DNA of 23,136 nt from assembly GCA_028822955.1 (NCBI GenBank), contig JAPKCL010000019.1, forward strand, positions 1 to 23,136, read 5' to 3'. This document shows positions 23,003 through 23,136 of this stretch, one piece after another. The position numbers and the translations under genes are program-made. Origin of the DNA: Candidatus Poseidoniaceae archaeon. Its GTDB lineage: Archaea > Thermoplasmatota > Poseidoniia > Poseidoniales > Poseidoniaceae. The notes below the pieces were generated by a model. That model was not told where the DNA came from, ran no database searches, and saw only the letters and a program-made list of their open reading frames with translations. The first letter of the stretch is position 1. Every line of letters starts with the position of its first letter.

Positions 23003-23136
23003 TCACTCATCTTCTGAACCAAGCATCGAATTCATTCGAGCTGTAAGTTCATTGATAGCGTTCATCAAATCATCTGTTCGGTCTTCTTCACTGTCGGTTC
23101 CAAATGACAGTCCAAGCATAGTGACCATTGCACCTG
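23003..23136 (-). CDS. 3' end of an unidentified acidic protein (5' part beyond window)
   Basis: The last 43 codons of a minus-strand gene run off the window end. The visible C-terminus begins GAMVTMLGLSFGTDSEEDRT and continues DDLMNAINELTARMNSMLGSEDE-like, acidic and helical in character. The stop codon complement at 23003-23005 touches the M32 gene stop. It is too short to assign a family. Codon use matches the neighbours, and no other frame is open here in a better way. Confidence 0.6.
   Translation of the reverse strand, partial: GAMVTMLGLSFGTDSEEDRTDDLMNAINELTARMNSMLGSEDE

Noticed and set aside
1..23136. Mobile elements, defence genes, CRISPR or prophage.
   Set aside because: No transposase, integrase, nuclease or spacer-repeat pattern was seen; repeats present are protein-coding calcium or low-complexity repeats.

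Overview
The window reads as a chromosomal segment of a planktonic archaeon. The best guess is a Marine Group II / Poseidoniales-type euryarchaeon (Candidatus Poseidoniia). The reasons are very large secreted proteins built of Ig-like, FG-GAP and thrombospondin-type-3 (TSP3) calcium repeats with a C-terminal membrane anchor and a cytosolic tail, archaeal-type Shine-Dalgarno motifs (GGAG / GGTGGTGAT), small gaps, and ordinary archaeal housekeeping enzymes between them. This is inferred from gene content only; no rRNA or marker gene is present. No tRNA, rRNA, CRISPR array, transposase or integrase was seen, and no gap between genes exceeds about 145 bases.

Layout. 1-1841: 3' part of an Ig/PKD-like surface protein with a membrane anchor. 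1878-2693: polyphosphate kinase 2. 2699-3475 (minus) and 3581-4852 (plus): a divergent pair of glycosyltransferases (GT2 DPM-like and GT4). 4900-6633: N-terminally anchored sialidase-fold beta-propeller. 6712-11472: a tightly overlapping three-gene operon (PPC + TSP3 surface protein; Ig-like membrane protein ending in a WW-like aromatic motif; DUF4105 protein). 11452-12084 (minus): thiamine diphosphokinase-like protein. 12230-18565: a 2111-residue surface protein with a seven-blade integrin-like FG-GAP propeller, a long TSP3 stalk, a membrane anchor and an unusual Asp-rich / Ser-Pro-Gly tail. 18655-20211: a predicted cytosolic protein with two EF-hands, Pro-Glu and Gln-rich low-complexity tracts and a C-terminal zinc ribbon. 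20205-21383 (minus): an M29-like aminopeptidase relative with apparently altered metal ligands. 21506-23002: M32 carboxypeptidase. 23003-23136 (minus): the 3' end of an unknown gene.

How it may work together (inference). About half of the window encodes cell-surface proteins that probably bind calcium and glycans or proteins, and two glycosyltransferases could decorate them. The two TSP3 proteins are each preceded, 47-53 bases before the start codon, by nearly the same 17-base inverted repeat. The repeats differ only by a compensatory base-pair change, which suggests shared control. The giant FG-GAP/TSP3 protein is followed on the same strand by a cytosolic EF-hand protein, so an outside-to-inside calcium or adhesion system is a reasonable hypothesis. 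The peptidases fit a protein-degrading heterotrophic lifestyle. Gene packing is extreme: all four convergent gene pairs meet within -21 to +5 bases.
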